A DNA stretch of 39,061 nucleotides from Brachionus koreanus (GCA_016987375.1 PJRA01000011.1:218872-257932), one strand, 5' to 3'. Numbered from the stretch's first letter, positions 1 to 12,331 are shown. Notes: generated by a model from the letters alone, not told the origin. Numbers and translations are program-made.

Positions 1-77
1 ACAAATTGAAATCTTGATAGATATAAAAAAAAAAGTGAAAGAAAAAAATTTTTTTCCAGGACACAATTTACATTCGT

Positions 78-1379
78 TTAGACGTCTGTATCGTCTGGCT
101 CGTGTCCTTTAAGACGAATGCGCGCAAATTCTTCAAATATCAGATCATCGTCGATGCCAGCGACTTTGTTGTTCGATGTACCATTCGAAATTGAATTAGT
201 GTCAAATTCAATAAGATTGAGGTCAATAGGCACTGTTTGATCGTTAGGCGCTTGCTGAGCGACGGGCGCAGCAATTACGGTTTTTTCGATCATTGGCGCC
301 GGCTTCGGATGAGTAAGGGTAAACGGTAATTCGACAGACAAGTCACCGCCCATACTCACTACAAGCTTAACCTTAACCTTATATTGAACAATTATTCCCA
401 AATTTTCTTTTTGACTCTGATCGGTTACAATGGTCGACGACGCTAAATTAGTGTCCTCGTGTTTGAGTTTACCGTCTAGTGCCAATCCTCGCTTATCCTT
501 ATTATTATCGAGCAATGGTGTCAGAGTGTACACCTTGGACATTGTTGAGCTAGCATTGATGGGAAAGCCATCAGTTGACTCCAATTCGGCCACTTCGCAC
601 TTGTACTGTGTAGTCGAGTAAAGCATTATTTCGGCTGTTTGTATGACCGTGATGCGAATTTTTTTGACTGTTTTGTTCGAATTGTTAGTTGCTTGAACGT
701 TTACGTTAATGGACTCGCCGTGATAATAAAGCTCTTTGTCTAGAGTGCACTCAAGATGAAGAGGCGCTGGCGACATCATAAACTCCTTGTGTGCCTCGAT
801 GGCCGGCTGAGGGGCGCGACTCGGCGGCGCATACGTCAGCTTTCGTATGGCCAAGCGAACTGAGTTTCGTTTGTGTGGCTTTTCCTCCATGTCCTCAGCA
901 CAATATGTCTTGAGCTCGTAGTCGACGCCGCACGGCTTGCCAGTGTCGCCCGGCGCCGGCTGCAGAGTTACCGAAGCCGGCGCGTTCTTGGGCAACTGAA
1001 AATAGAACGGATAGGCGTTGGGACCGAGCTTTTTGAGCAGACGCTGCTGTAAATGGGTCAGATGCTTGGGCTGCTCGAGCTGTGGGTAAATTTGTTGCTG
1101 TGCGATGAACAAGTCTTTGCGAAATGTGAGACCGAGCACGTCTAGGTCTTCGCGTCCATAGCGAAACGCGGCCAAAACGTGCGCAAACACTTTGCGTTCT
1201 TTCACGTAGTCCGGGTCTATGAGCACCACGCCATCAATCGGCTCTATGTCCGAGTTGTAGTCAATGTAGTCTCGTTTGCCCAAATAAGTTGTTATTTTGC
1301 CATTTGGGCTGGACTTTTTGAACACGCGAGTACCTATTTTTTTGCTCGACTCGTCGTCGTTCAAGTTGTTTGTGGCCAT
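78..1379 (-). CDS. ARRB: Beta-arrestin (non-visual arrestin), single coding exon, 433 aa
   Basis: Adaptor that binds activated, phosphorylated G-protein-coupled receptors, stops G-protein coupling and recruits clathrin and AP2 for endocytosis. Arrestin N domain spans about residues 15-185 and C domain about 200-365. The finger loop region reads [16 protein letters not shown] (75-90). Polar-core residues are all present by alignment to mammalian beta-arrestin: D37, R179 (in SVRLAIRK), D302 and D309 in the lariat loop ([19 protein letters not shown]), and R420 in the tail. The tail holds a clathrin box LIEFD (389-393) and an AP2 motif [12 protein letters not shown] (411-422), so it is the endocytic, beta type. 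Length matches the family (about 410-430). ATG at 1379-1377. Directly upstream on the minus strand is a pyrimidine-rich TTTATTTAG, a possible 3' splice or trans-splice acceptor for the 5' UTR. No AATAAA is visible before the window edge. Whether it is orthologous to one particular vertebrate paralogue cannot be decided. Confidence 0.97.
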   Translation of the reverse strand: MATNNLNDDESSKKIGTRVFKKSSPNGKITTYLGKRDYIDYNSDIEPIDGVVLIDPDYVKERKVFAHVLAAFRYGREDLDVLGLTFRKDLFIAQQQIYPQLEQPKHLTHLQQRLLKKLGPNAYPFYFQLPKNAPASVTLQPAPGDTGKPCGVDYELKTYCAEDMEEKPHKRNSVRLAIRKLTYAPPSRAPQPAIEAHKEFMMSPAPLHLECTLDKELYYHGESINVNVQATNNSNKTVKKIRITVIQTAEIMLYSTTQYKCEVAELESTDGFPINASSTMSKVYTLTPLLDNNKDKRGLALDGKLKHEDTNLASSTIVTDQSQKENLGIIVQYKVKVKLVVSMGGDLSVELPFTLTHPKPAPMIEKTVIAAPVAQQAPNDQTVPIDLNLIEFDTNSISNGTSNNKVAGIDDDLIFEEFARIRLKGHEPDDTDV

Positions 1380-4300
1380 TATGTGTCAGTGTGTCAAGCA
1401 CCTAAATAAAAAAATCAAATTTTAATCAAAAATCTGTGTTAGAGAAGAAAAGAAAAATTAGGGAGAAAAATTGATTTTTATTTTTTTTTTCAAATAACTC
1501 AAACATGACTTTAATGGTTGAGAATATTATAATTGATAATTATAATATTTAAGTTAATTTTGTCAATTGATATAATGAATCTAAATAAATAAAAAAAAAA
1601 CAACAACAACAATTATAAACAAATAAAAAATAAATTGATATGTTTAAAAATATGTATATGTTGGTCTTGATTTATATGCGCATTTCTAATTGATTGGCCT
1701 TTTTTTTCAATCCAAAGAAAATTATAATTACACCTTAGTGAACATGTGTTTGTCTGAATATCGAGTTTTTTTTTTCCTAAATTTCTTAGGGTTTTGAGCT
1801 CAATGCTCTTAAGCTTACTGATAAGACTAAGTCTGACTTTGATTTAACTATTTTTGTATATCTTAGCAAAAAATCATCTTTTTTTTTATTAAAAAAACTC
1901 TCTTAATTGAATAATTTATTCATTTATAAAGATTGACAGTTTTATAAAGATTTATTAATTTATAACGATTGAAAATTTTTCATTACTAGTCACTAAAATT
2001 ACTATTTAAGAGTTTAAACTGTTCAAGCTGAGGATTCAATTTGACGATTAGTTGGCAAAAGAGGCTTTTGATGCAAACACACATTTAGCATTAAAAAAAA
2101 AAACGATCAAATGCTGCATTTAACAAGCCAAATGTTCATTTGAAATAGGAATTTAAATCGGTCCTATTAATTAAGCATAAAAAATATTTCTTTAAATAAA
2201 AAAAAAGCCTTTTTTTAGTAAAATTTATTTCTAATAAATAGTAGGCACTATGAAATTTAATACAGATCGATAAAATTTTTTCCTTTTTTGATAGATTAAA
2301 ATTAACTTAAATAAAAAAAATTGAAAAAAAAAAAACTCGAAAATAAGTGCTCACCTAAACTTTTAAGTTTTTTAAAAAAACCAAATCAATAATCAAATTT
2401 AAACTTATTAAAGTTTTAATTTTTGTTTATTTTAACATTAAAAAATCGATTTTAGCCATGAAAAGTGTAACAATTATGTTGCAGTATTTTCTTTTAAAGA
2501 TTTTTTATTTTGGTTAATTTTAATCTATTAAAAATAGGAAAAAAAATTGTTTACATTGTATCCAATTTAATAATGCCTAAATAATATAAAATAAATAAAA
2601 AAATAAAATTTTCAAACAAGAACTTTTTCCAAAATAAAATACTTTCTGATATAAAATCCAAAAAATCTAGCTTTAATGCTATCTGAATTTTTCATTACAA
2701 CATCACAATTGGAATCTATGACCTTCGAAAGATTCCTCATATGTATCCGTTTTTTGCAGCTTAACGAAAAGGTGTTTTAATTAATCTCATAATTTAAAGA
2801 AAGTATATATTTGATAATAAGGTACCATCGAAATGCAATAAAGGTCTCAATTTTTCTATATAAAATACGAAGAATAGAAGCTGATTTGTGATATATTTTG
2901 TGAGCTTCAGTTATGTACAACAATGGATCAATTTAAAATATATGTCATATTCCTTAATCTGAAAAATAAAACAAATCATTCAAAATTTAATATTTGATAA
3001 CATGATTGGACTAAAATGATGTATTTATAATTAGTTAAAAGTGAAAAAAAGACAAGTCAAAATTTACTTCTGGCACTAAAACAAAATGTCTTTTTAACCT
3101 TTTCCTTCCGAAAGTGACTCACTTTTTTTGAAAAATTAAACTTTTAAAGAAATTTACTAATTCGTTTTTAAACTGAGCATAAAAAATTAACAGGCTTATA
3201 AGTCTGTATGAATGCTTTCTACATTATAATTTCCTTTAAAAATTTATTTTCTTATTCCAAATTAAAAATCAAAATAAAAAAATTATGTAAAACATTATTG
3301 TGAAAGTTAAAAGCGATTAAATATTTATTATACTTAATTATTTTGGAATAATTTTAAGTTTCATCAAAATAAAATTTGATTTAGAAAAAGGAAGATTTAA
3401 TCATTTAAAGATACATAAAAATGATATTTACATTTTATTTGATTTTTAATTCAATATGCTTGTTTTATTATTCAAAAACACCAAAGATATTTCAGAGTAA
3501 CTAACACAAATGCCATATAGATAAAATCAAAATTTTACATTTTAGTTCGATATTCAGATTGAAGATGCCAATCTTGTATTAAAAATTTAAAAAATTATAA
3601 TAAAATTATTTCTAATAAACAGGATTTTTATTTTAAAAAAAATTGATCTTCCTCGAAAATTTAAACAAAAGAAAATCAATTGAATCAGACAAAAATCATG
3701 CGAATACATATTTATTTAAAATTTTTCATTAAGCTCTATTTTCAATTTATTTTTCATTCATGAAAATTAAAAAATTAATTCTTTTGGGTACAGATTTTAG
3801 ATAAGTTCTGGAAATTAATTCCTGACAAAACAAAATTTTCTATGAATCAAACATTATAGCAATTATTAGTTTATTTTTTGGAATAAATTACATATCATTT
3901 ATAAAAACAAAATTGCAGTCATAATTTCATGCTCATTGAATCTTTCTAATATCTTTTGAATTAAATTTTTTTAAATTCTTATTGTTTAGAAATAATTAAA
4001 AATTGAAGGAATAATTAAATAATTATCAAAAATGTCTCCATCTTTTAAAATCTTCTTACTAAAAATTAGTCTCAAATCAATATTTGACATAAAAAGAATA
4101 ATTATAACATTTAAATAATAATTTGTTAAATAAGCTTTTATTTTTATTTGTTCTATTTCCATATTAAGAATTACAAAAATTGATTTAACTTAACAAAAAA
4201 AAAATTATTTTTTTAAAGTTTTTATATTTTCTTTTAAAATTTGTAAATTAACACTTAGCTCACTAACAATTCTCATTTTCTCAATCTTATTAATCAATTA

Positions 4301-4904
4301 TTTTAAAAAAATCTATAAATAATTAAATTATTAAGATATGAGATTAGTATTCTGTTAAGTTTATTATTTGAATATTTGAATAAAAAATTTATTTAATCAA
4401 ATTTGTGAAACATTTGTTAAATATTTAACTTTTTTACGATAAAAATTAAACATTGAAAAATTTTAATCTAATTATTTGTAAAAAAAATATTATATTTCTA
4501 TTTAATTAAACAATGCTAGAAATCATCTGCAAATTTTTATACCTGAAATTTTGAAAAATCTTAATATAATTTTTGTTTTGGAAATAGGTAGTGGTTAAAT
4601 TCAAATGAATTCAGTATAATCAATTCCCTAGAATTATGTGATTGTAAAAATAATTAAGTCTAAATTTAATCAATTAAAATCAATGATTTGAAATAAAAAT
4701 TCAGATGTATGGTCAAAAAATTATTTCATTTAATTTTTTTGAATAAAAATTTCTCAATTATTAACTTAAAAAAAAACAACTAAGTTTTAATTTCTAAAAA
4801 TATTATCTTGAATGACCAAGAGTAGCTAAATGAACAAGGAGCTACTTACTAATAAGTTAAAATCTATTATTTTACAAAAGTTATTTATCTTATAATTTTA
4901 AATT

Positions 4905-5040
4905 AGCAGTAGTATTACTAGTAGTAATAGTTCCTGTGGTATACTTGCGAAAATTGCGCTTAGCCATTGCAGCTCTTACAGTCTTTATGAATTCGAGTTG
5001 AACAACTCTTTATTAATTTGAGCCTTCAAAATGTTAACCG
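4905..5040 (-). repeat. Possible 3' tail of a LINE-like element
   Basis: On the minus strand this GC-richer patch runs into CACAGGAACTATTACTACTA and imperfect TAC/ACT repeats. That resembles the end of the LINE at 11345-12331, which finishes CCCACAGCATTAATACTACT. No reverse transcriptase sequence could be read next to it. Homology is suggestive only. Confidence 0.3.
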
Positions 5041-5829
5041 TTTAAATAAATATGAATTTTAAAATATAAAATTTTGTCTAAATTCTATTAAATCTTCACA
5101 CTATTAAAATTTTAATAAAGTCGATTTTTATATTTTTGAGAATAAATAGATATAAATTACAATTATTTTCTAATTACTTAATTAGGAACTAAAAAATTAG
5201 ATTCAAAATTGATATCAGATTACTGAAAAGCTTAAAATTTTTGATAAGATAATGGTCGTATTTTTTGTTTTCAATTTTAATCCCTTCAATAATGAGATGA
5301 ATAATAAATGAATGAATAGATTTGCAAGACGAAAAAAATACTGTAAAACTTTTCAAATATTGAATTTCTAAAATGAAAGACAAAACAATAAATCTTTATG
5401 GATTTCTCTGACATAGTGATTAATTTATTCTAGTTATTAGAAATAAATGTTTAATTTTGTATTCTCTTTTATTAAAATAAACTTCAAAAAGAGCAGCGTT
5501 CAAAATGAAAAATTTTCAACCATAGCTTATTAAGCTTAATTTGGATAGAGTCTTATTAATAATTGCTGCTGCTTATAATGAAAAAAATTGTCATTTACTC
5601 AAATACTAAATAGTAAAAGGAAAAAATCTAATTATTCAATCCTTCTTTCTGTAAGCAAAATTTTAAAATTTAGTCTTGTTGTTTTAATAAATCATAATCT
5701 ATCCTCTTATATTTTTTATTAAACAAAAGCTGCTTGGGCAAAATTAAAATTCTGAATTATATTAATATTTTTTGTTTCATTCTTTTAATTTTGAATAAAC
5801 AAAAATTTTCCTTAGGCAATTGCGCATCT

Positions 5830-5863
5830 TTAAATTCAAATTCAAATTTAAATTCAAATTTAG
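5830..5863. repeat. Short tandem repeat of TTCAAATTTAAA type
   Basis: Alternating TTCAAA and TTTAAA units give a small internally repetitive, partly palindromic patch. No function is proposed. Confidence 0.6.
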
Positions 5864-7089
5864 AATTTTGAAATCTGCCTGTGTAATTAAACCGAATAAA
5901 ATCAGTTAAAATTTATCTAAAAATTTAGAATTTCGTTTTTAATTATTTATAGATTATAGTTATTAAATAAATTACGGTTAAAAAATAAAATTATTTATCG
6001 ATTATTCTAATACTCTTATATAATAAGGAAATAGAAGCCTTATTATGAATTAATATAATTCCTAAACTTGTGGTTAAACTAAAAAATAATTATTTAAAAA
6101 AAAAGGGGAGCCGTGGTCGTTTGATTCTTGGGCTTGAATACAAGGACATTAATTTATCTAAATTTAAATGGAAATTATTAAAAAATTTTATAATTTGGTG
6201 TAATTAACTTTGAAAAGATAAGATAATTTTCTAATTAAAAATGGCGTGGTATAATTACATAAGTCTTCTAATCTTGATAAAATTTCATTTTCTAAAAAAT
6301 TTCTCCTTAATCTTAACAAAATACTGACTAGCTTAGAAACATATTTTATGTTTTTTTTTTAAATTTGATTCCAAAATTGCCTTTTATCTAATAACTTAAA
6401 GTTAAATGTTTTGTGGATTATGTTTAATCCTTTTAATTCTATTAATTGAGAGTATTTATATAATTAGATTAAATTTTTTATACAAAAACAAATTGTTTTA
6501 GGCTTAATTTTTACAATTCTTGAAATTTATTTTAGTCATTTATCAATGCAACCTGAAACTTTAAATTAAATACAAAACTCATGAAATTTTTTTTTCATAT
6601 AATCCAAAAGAACATATTTTCAAGTTGAACAGTAATAATTAAGTTTAATTTGCTTTTCTTGCAAATCTAGGAGTTTTATGTGTAAATTTGAATGCATTTT
6701 TTAAAATAATAAATAAAAAAAACTTATTGATAAACAATGTGAGACAATTAAGGAATCAATCAATACATTCAAGAAGTACTTTTATTTTCATTTATAAATA
6801 TGCAAATTTCGAGGAATTTTCAAATGTTTTAGTTTATTGTCAGTTAAAAGTATCTTTAGAAATTCTAAAAACAGATTAATCCTTTAAAAATTTAACAAAA
6901 ATATTTTTAAAAAATTAAAACTATTGATTATTAGATTTCATAACAAAACTTACTGCAACATAATCTAATACTTAATATTGCACTTTTTTATAATATATTA
7001 AAAAAAAATCTTTTTTTAATAATTATTTATATCAAAAATACTCAGTGATAAAAAAAAATAAATTTAAAGATAGAAATTGTAATTAATAT

Positions 7090-7190
7090 GTAGAATAGAA
7101 TTTTACGTTGAAGTTCACGCGATGCAAAACTTCCACACTATCTTCAGGTTCGGTTTTTGACCTCATTTTCGAATTCTACGTATATGAAAA
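7090..7190 (-). pseudogene. Coding-like fragment, unidentified
   Basis: Read on the minus strand this patch gives YVEFENEVKNRT, then after a shift of frame EDSVEVLHRVNFNVKFYSTY and a stop. Residue use is unlike the surrounding poly-A/T frames. It could be the decayed end of a transposon protein. It matches no family I recognise, and neighbouring sequence gives no extension. Confidence 0.25.
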
Positions 7191-7687
7191 TTTTTAGAGG
7201 AGTTCAATTTTTTTTTGGCTAGAAGGGTCTTTACAGCCTTACATAACTAACTTTATAGGCATATATAAAGCATATTTTATTTAAATATTTTTATTTAAGA
7301 ATTTAGTCAATCGAATCTACTCGATGTTAGAGAATTGAATGCTCTATATTTTGAAATGGTTATCTTTAAAAAAAATCGGAATAATTTTGACATTTTTTAA
7401 TCTTTTCATAATCTACTATTTTGCAACCCCCTTAACATATATATTTTTATACAAATTCTGAACTGACTAGTAGCCATGTCTCAAGAGACTGATTAACACC
7501 TCATTTATTAAAATCATTATTAAAAATAATTATTTTTGATAAAAAAAAATAAAAAATTGTAAAATTGAAAAGTATTTTTTGATTTTATTGTTATTTGAAA
7601 ACAACAAGGTATTTAAGTTAAATAATTCAAATTTTGAAACAAAATCTACATAAATTAAAATTGAATTCCTAAACATTTTACATTCGC

Positions 7688-8198
7688 TCAAAAAGGGTCT
7701 TTTTGAAAAAAAAATTTCAAATATTTTCTAAAGATAAATAAAAATAAAATACTTTCAATTAATTATAGCACTGAAGTTTTTAATTTTTAAATTTTGAGTT
7801 GCCTTAGTTTTACCTGAAAAATATGCCTTCTGAACTATAAGATTATTCCTTAAAATGAGCATCAACTAACCTCCTAATCTTGATGATAATTTTAAACTAG
7901 CTAACAACAAGTCATAATCGCGAATAGAGACATTGAATTGTCCAAAATAATTTAAATTAATAAAAGAAAAGAAAAAATTCAATTATTTTTTTAAACCCTA
8001 ATGGAGGGTTTTGAACAATTTCCCAAAAGAATAAAATCTTTAATTTCTGAATTATTCAGGAAAAAATAAAGCAACTAATCAACAAGACTTAATAATAAAA
8101 AATTCATTGTTACTTATAATTAATTGCATTTAATTTCTTTTGAGTAATATTTAAAAATATTTCAAATTTTATTTTTTTTTTAAATTGACCCTTTTTGA
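7688..8198. mobile_element. Possible 511-bp MITE bounded by 12-bp inverted repeats
   Basis: TCAAAAAGGGTC at 7688-7699 is repeated in perfect inverted form (GACCCTTTTTGA) at 8187-8198. Just outside, CG is shared at a matching offset. No convincing target duplication flanks it and the interior is plain AT-rich DNA, so chance pairing cannot be excluded. Confidence 0.3.
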
Positions 8199-8518
8199 TC
8201 GATGCAAAAAAAAATTTTAACTAAATAAATAAAAAATGTATAATTTCAAATGCTAGTTATACTTCTTTTCTAATAAAAATTTTAAGAAATAAATATAAAA
8301 ATGGATGAAATACTTGCCTTGAGTTATGAGGATGAGAAAATGGTTTATTTTTTAAAAACTGAATATTAATTAATTCATGTTGAAATAATTTTGATATCTA
8401 TAAAAAAAGTTTGCGTAGCTTTTTAAAATAATCAAGAATTCATATGGTATCTTACTAAATAGAATTTACTTATTTTAATAAAAAATATCTAAAATTTAAA
8501 TTTATTTATTCTAAAATT

Positions 8519-9330
8519 TTATTTTAATTTTTTTACAAATTTATTCTCAACAAACAAATATATTACTATATAGATTATAATGATAATTAATGTCAATGCT
8601 GAAGTAAAGCTTGTATATAATTTGAAGCTATTAAAAATTTGCCTGTTTTCATCAAAACATTTTGAATCAATTGGACACTTTTTGAAAACAATTGTATCCT
8701 TATAAAAAGTTTTTAGAGACAAAACTTAAATATTTTAAAATTTTTGAAAATAAAAATTTTAATTTTTTACTCTTGAACCCTGATAGACTATTTGATTGAA
8801 CTCTCCTTGAGTAAAATTGAACAAATTCTTTAAATCTAAAATTATATTTTTTAAATCAATATCAGCCTCTTGTTCTAACTGATCCATGAAATTATTAATT
8901 ATTTTTTTTTCAAAACTTTCTAATTCATTTAATAAACTTTCTTTGCTTTCATTCTTCAAATAAAATTTATAAAAAAAATTATATTTTTTAATAAAAAAAA
9001 TACATCTAAATCAGACAAAGTATCAGCTACTCCCAGATAATTATTCATGCTATTTATCATGTCTTTAATAAAAAATTCGAACGAACTCGACCAACATTTT
9101 GCATCAGAGTATCCAGTAGTACACCTTCGACTTATAAAATTTTCAACTTATTTAAAATTTTTTAAAGTAAGCCGCGCTAACGCTGCATTTCTAAATAGAA
9201 TAAATTTTAAAATTAAGCATTACTTGCAATCACTTGCTTCATAATGAGTAAAATTCGTTTGACAAAGAGAACCACTGACAATATTCAGACATATTAAGAC
9301 AAGTGATAAAACATTTGGTTTAAGACGCAT
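8519..9330 (-). CDS. Four-exon gene for a small secreted or type I membrane protein, 198 aa, unknown family
   Basis: Reconstructed by eye. Exons on the minus strand: 9330-9224, 9130-9004, 8953-8771, 8698-8519. Introns are 93, 50 and 72 nt, all starting GTA and ending AAG. The frame stays open throughout. Residues 1-22 form a signal peptide (MRLKPNVLSLVLICLNIVSG core). The ectodomain has Cys at 23, 35, 39, 48, 147 and 153, and sequons NFT (26), NES (79) and NFT (124). The middle part (about 75-135) is acidic and probably helical. A hydrophobic segment at about 168-189 is followed by a lysine-rich tail (ENKFVKKLK). An AATAAA lies about 15 nt past the stop (minus strand, near 8501-8510). Using a TTTAG acceptor for intron 1 instead would hit an in-frame TAA, so the TATAAG site at 9131 is preferred. 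I do not recognise the family; function is unknown. Confidence 0.65.
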
Positions 9331-9600
9331 ATTTAGCTTGTTTTTACCAGTTATTTACCACATCAAATACTAATTTGCATTATAGTTTAATTAAAAGTAT
9401 TTTATTTTATCAATGTTGAATGTTTGAATTCAATTTTTTATCTTATCAACTTAATTTATATCACCCGTCTGTGAGCCCAATAAGAATTTTACGATCAAGC
9501 AAATTTAACACTAAATCTAGTAACTAAGAACAAATGAAGTTTGGTGTGGCACTGAGTTTAGTCTTTTTTGAGTTGCGTTGGTCACGATTCTAGACACAAA
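9331..9600 (-). promoter_or_regulatory. Putative promoter and 5' UTR region of the 8519-9330 gene
   Basis: Minus-strand DNA ahead of the signal-peptide ATG includes a GATATAAA TATA-like sequence near 9455-9465 and is somewhat less AT-rich between 9465 and 9600. No other feature is evident. Assignment rests on position only. Confidence 0.3.
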
Positions 9601-11158
9601 ATTATTATTCGAAAAAATCATAAATAAATAGCTTTTTTTTTTAAAAAAAAATTATATATTTATTAATTACATAATTTTCAGACTAATATGCCATCATTTA
9701 ATTAATTTTTAGACAGAATAATTTAAAATCTTATTGTGCGTTTTCCAATTTTTTGTCCGAATTTGCTCTAAAATTTTTTAAGAAAATTTTTGCATTCGAA
9801 TTAACTACGAGTTATTTGTTAATTGATCTCATTCAATATTCAAATTAATCAAAAGTATAAAATTTGTTTTAAAAAACAAAATTTTAATTTTTGCTTATTT
9901 AAGCGATTTACTATTTAGTAAATTAAGTTCATTATCAATTATCTACTATATTCAAAAGCTTTTAAGCCAAAAGAAACGTCAAAATAATTTTTTTATAAAG
10001 TTGAAATTTTTTTTTTCCAAAAATTCATGCTTTAATTTACTTATTAGATACTAATTTTTGACTATTTGATGAATTATTTTAAAAAACTCATAATTTATTC
10101 TATTAGACCACTTAACTTATTAGTTATATAAATAAACATAATTAACAAATAAAACAAAATTAATTAAAAAAATGATTCCTTGTATTGATTTTTATCCTTA
10201 TTAATTTATTTATAAATTTTTGTGCGATGAATTTAAAAATTTGGAAAAATTTATCAGTAAGAGGCAGTACAAGATGTCTTCAGTAAAGTTTTTTAAATAT
10301 TTCTAATTTCAATACTGACTTTTATTTTTTTAAAGGAAAACAGAAATCTGATAAATAGATGAAAAAATACTTGAATTTAAAATTTAAAATTTATTTAAAA
10401 ATTTAATTATTTTTTAGTAAAATAAAGCAAATTAATTTGTTAAGATAAGTTTGTTTTAATTCTTATGCATAATTTTTTTTTAAGCCTTTTATCAGTTTTT
10501 TTTCCTTTTCTGCAAAATCAAAGTAGCAAAGAATTCTATTAATCTCAAACTTAATTTAATTTTTCTAATTTTTTTTTTTATTTAAAATGACATCGTCAGA
10601 ACTGGGTCTTTTTTAAAAGCTCAAAAATTCTTTATTTCAATATTAAGTTCTTTTATTTCAATCAAAATAACTGAAGAACTGTACTTCCTGGAAAAAACCT
10701 GACCCATTTTTTGAAAGTCCTTGAAATTCCTTACATTAAAAATGGTGGTCATTTGAATAAAATTGGTGAGTCTTCAGGAGATAGATTAAATTGGAAAAAA
10801 AAATTATTTATAAAAAAAATCCTTGAAAAAAATTGATATTCCAAAAAATTAAATTAATATATTTAATTTATGAAAAAAACTAAATATTTAAAACTAAATG
10901 ACTTTTATATTATTCTGAAAATATTTTTTAATTTTTAAAAAAGTGGAAGTTAGAAAATTTTCGTAAATTGAGGCTTAGCATTTTAGAACCGTTTAAATAG
11001 AACCCTTTAAATTTGCGTTTAATGAATAATAGAATTAAAAGAAAAACTAATAATGATTATAATTTAACAAAATAAAAACCGCTAACAAATAGCTGACTTC
11101 TTTGATATAATAAATTTACTATTAATTTGATTTTTTACCATTTTTAATTTGCTTTTTT
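9601..11158. other. AT-rich intergenic DNA, nothing identifiable
   Basis: Long A and T runs with no reading frame of biased composition on either strand. A weakly inverted pair ACTGGGTCTTTTTT (about 10601) and AAAAAACCTGACCCAT (about 10693) may be a relic of a small element. Confidence 0.6.
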
Positions 11159-11187
11159 GGCTAATATGGCTAATATGGCTAATATGG
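11159..11187. repeat. 9-bp tandem repeat, three copies
   Basis: Unit GGCTAATAT is repeated three times and a partial copy follows. It stands out from the surrounding homopolymer runs. Confidence 0.85.
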
Positions 11188-12211
11188 AACATTTTTAAGT
11201 AAAATTAAAAGTCTTTCTCTTTTTTTTTTCTATTACTTCAAGAATATTTTTTTTCGAAAAAATGATCTAAATCTGAATATAATTCAAATAAATAGAAAAA
11301 ACATTTTAACATTAATTATCTTAAAAGTAATAAAGAAAACATAAGACATCGTATGCAGCTCCGTTTGCAAACTCTATGCAGATGACAGCAAGTTGCTGAA
11401 GCCAGTAAAGGGGCTGGATGATTCTAATGAGCTTCAATTGGATCTGAACAGATTGATAGTATGGTCTGAAACATGGTAGACTAAATTCAACAAAGAAAAG
11501 TGTGTCGTCATGCATTTTGGAGCCAACAACAAGCGCTATGACTATCAGCTTGGAGGCCACAAGTTGGCGAAAACAACTTGGTATTATCATCACCAGTGAT
11601 CTCAAGTCAGGCGAACAGGCCAAGAGAGCCGCGGCAAGAGCAACAATGGTCGCAAGTCGAATCAGACTAACATTTAAATATTTCTCCCTAAGGTTAGTAG
11701 ACATACTTTTTAAGTCATTTGTTCGCCCGCATTTTGAGTTTGCTGTAGGAGCCTGGAATCCGGACCGTCGATGTGATATCGATATCCTGGAGCGAGTACA
11801 GCGAAGATTTTCAAAACTGATACCAGAGTTAAAGGCCAAGCCCTACTTGGAAAGAAGAGAAGCACTCGGCTGGTCTACACTCGCAGAGCGGCGTTATCGT
11901 GTTGACCTCATCCAGCTACATAAAATTGTGCACGGTCACGACAGAGTGGTATTTATTAACGGGGATCAAAAGCTGGCTTCAGATGGTCTAAATAGCCCGG
12001 CAGGGAACACAAGAACCTGTCATAAAGCAATAGAGCGACAGCTGATCCGAAATTGTGGAGTGAGACACAACTTTTTTACAAACCGGACAGCAGGAAATTG
12101 GAATACTCTGGATGCGGTGACTAAGAGTGTCACAAAAACGAACATTTTTAAAAAAAGGATTGACAAGTTACTGAGTTGAAAAAAAAAAAAAAGCTAAAAT
12201 AAATTAATGTA

Positions 12212-12238
12212 AAATAAGCTATCAAAAATAGCTTATTT
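12212..12238 (+). other. Perfect 11-bp stem hairpin in the LINE 3' UTR
   Basis: AAATAAGCTAT (12212-12222), loop CAAAA, then ATAGCTTATTT (12228-12238). Hairpins in this position can be recognised by the element's own reverse transcriptase; that role here is inference. Confidence 0.7.
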
Positions 12239-12316
12239 AAAATTTGGGCGTAGGCTGTTATAGTGGGTCGTCTACGTGCGACACCACTTGGAGACTCAAG
12301 TTTCCCACAGCATTAA

Positions 12317-12331
12317 TACTACTACTACTAC
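12317..12331 (+). repeat. (TAC)5 terminal microsatellite of the LINE
   Basis: Five TAC units directly end the element's conserved 3' UTR, after CCCACAGCATTAA. Confidence 0.85.

Larger units (their letters stand above)
1381..8518. other. Extremely AT-rich intergenic stretch, no supported gene
   Basis: Seven kilobases dominated by A/T runs. Open frames of 60-65 codons near 5189-5383 (-) and 6688-6879 (+) are made almost only of Asn, Lys, Ile, Phe and Leu codons and look like chance. Slightly GC-richer islands occur at 4905-5040 (possible LINE tail), 7090-7210 (coding-like debris) and 7688-8198 (inverted repeat); these are listed separately. Confidence 0.7.
11345..12331 (+). mobile_element. 5'-truncated, broken CR1/jockey-like non-LTR retrotransposon
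   Basis: The C-terminal half of a LINE reverse transcriptase. The catalytic box reads VCKLYADDSKLLKP (YADD at 11375-11386), followed by WSETW, an in-frame TAG at about 11477, then TKFNKEKCVVMHFGANNKR. A frameshift near 11560-11580 moves the frame to LGIIITSDLK, FKSFVRPHFEFAVGAWNP, ILERVQRRFSKLIPEL and LGWSTLAERRYRVDLIQLHK, which are typical CR1/jockey C-terminal signatures. The protein ends at 12179. The 3' UTR has a perfect hairpin and finishes in (TAC)5, the microsatellite-type tail seen in CR1-like elements. The 5' end is cut off just before the YADD region, as expected for incomplete target-primed reverse transcription. No clear target duplication was found. Confidence 0.88.

Noticed and set aside
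430..621. Plus-strand frame opposite the arrestin gene, and a second at 1179-1409
   Set aside because: Antisense shadows of strongly conserved arrestin codons; no independent signals.
5189..5383. 64-codon minus-strand frame
   Set aside because: Composition is that of random AT-rich sequence (Ile, Phe, Leu, Asn, Lys); no splice partners or motifs.
6688..6879. 63-codon plus-strand frame
   Set aside because: Same random composition; no family resemblance, no start or 3' context.
5189..8300. Further hidden spliced genes in the 1.4-8.5 kb desert
   Set aside because: Looked for signal peptides and biased exons like those of the 8.5-9.3 kb gene; only the short broken patch at 7090-7190 stood out, too little to call a gene.
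9047..9244. Plus-strand frame of 65 codons
   Set aside because: It is antisense to exons 1-2 of the spliced minus-strand gene.
11321..11839. 172-codon minus-strand frame
   Set aside because: Antisense of the LINE reverse transcriptase; the plus strand carries YADD and other family motifs.
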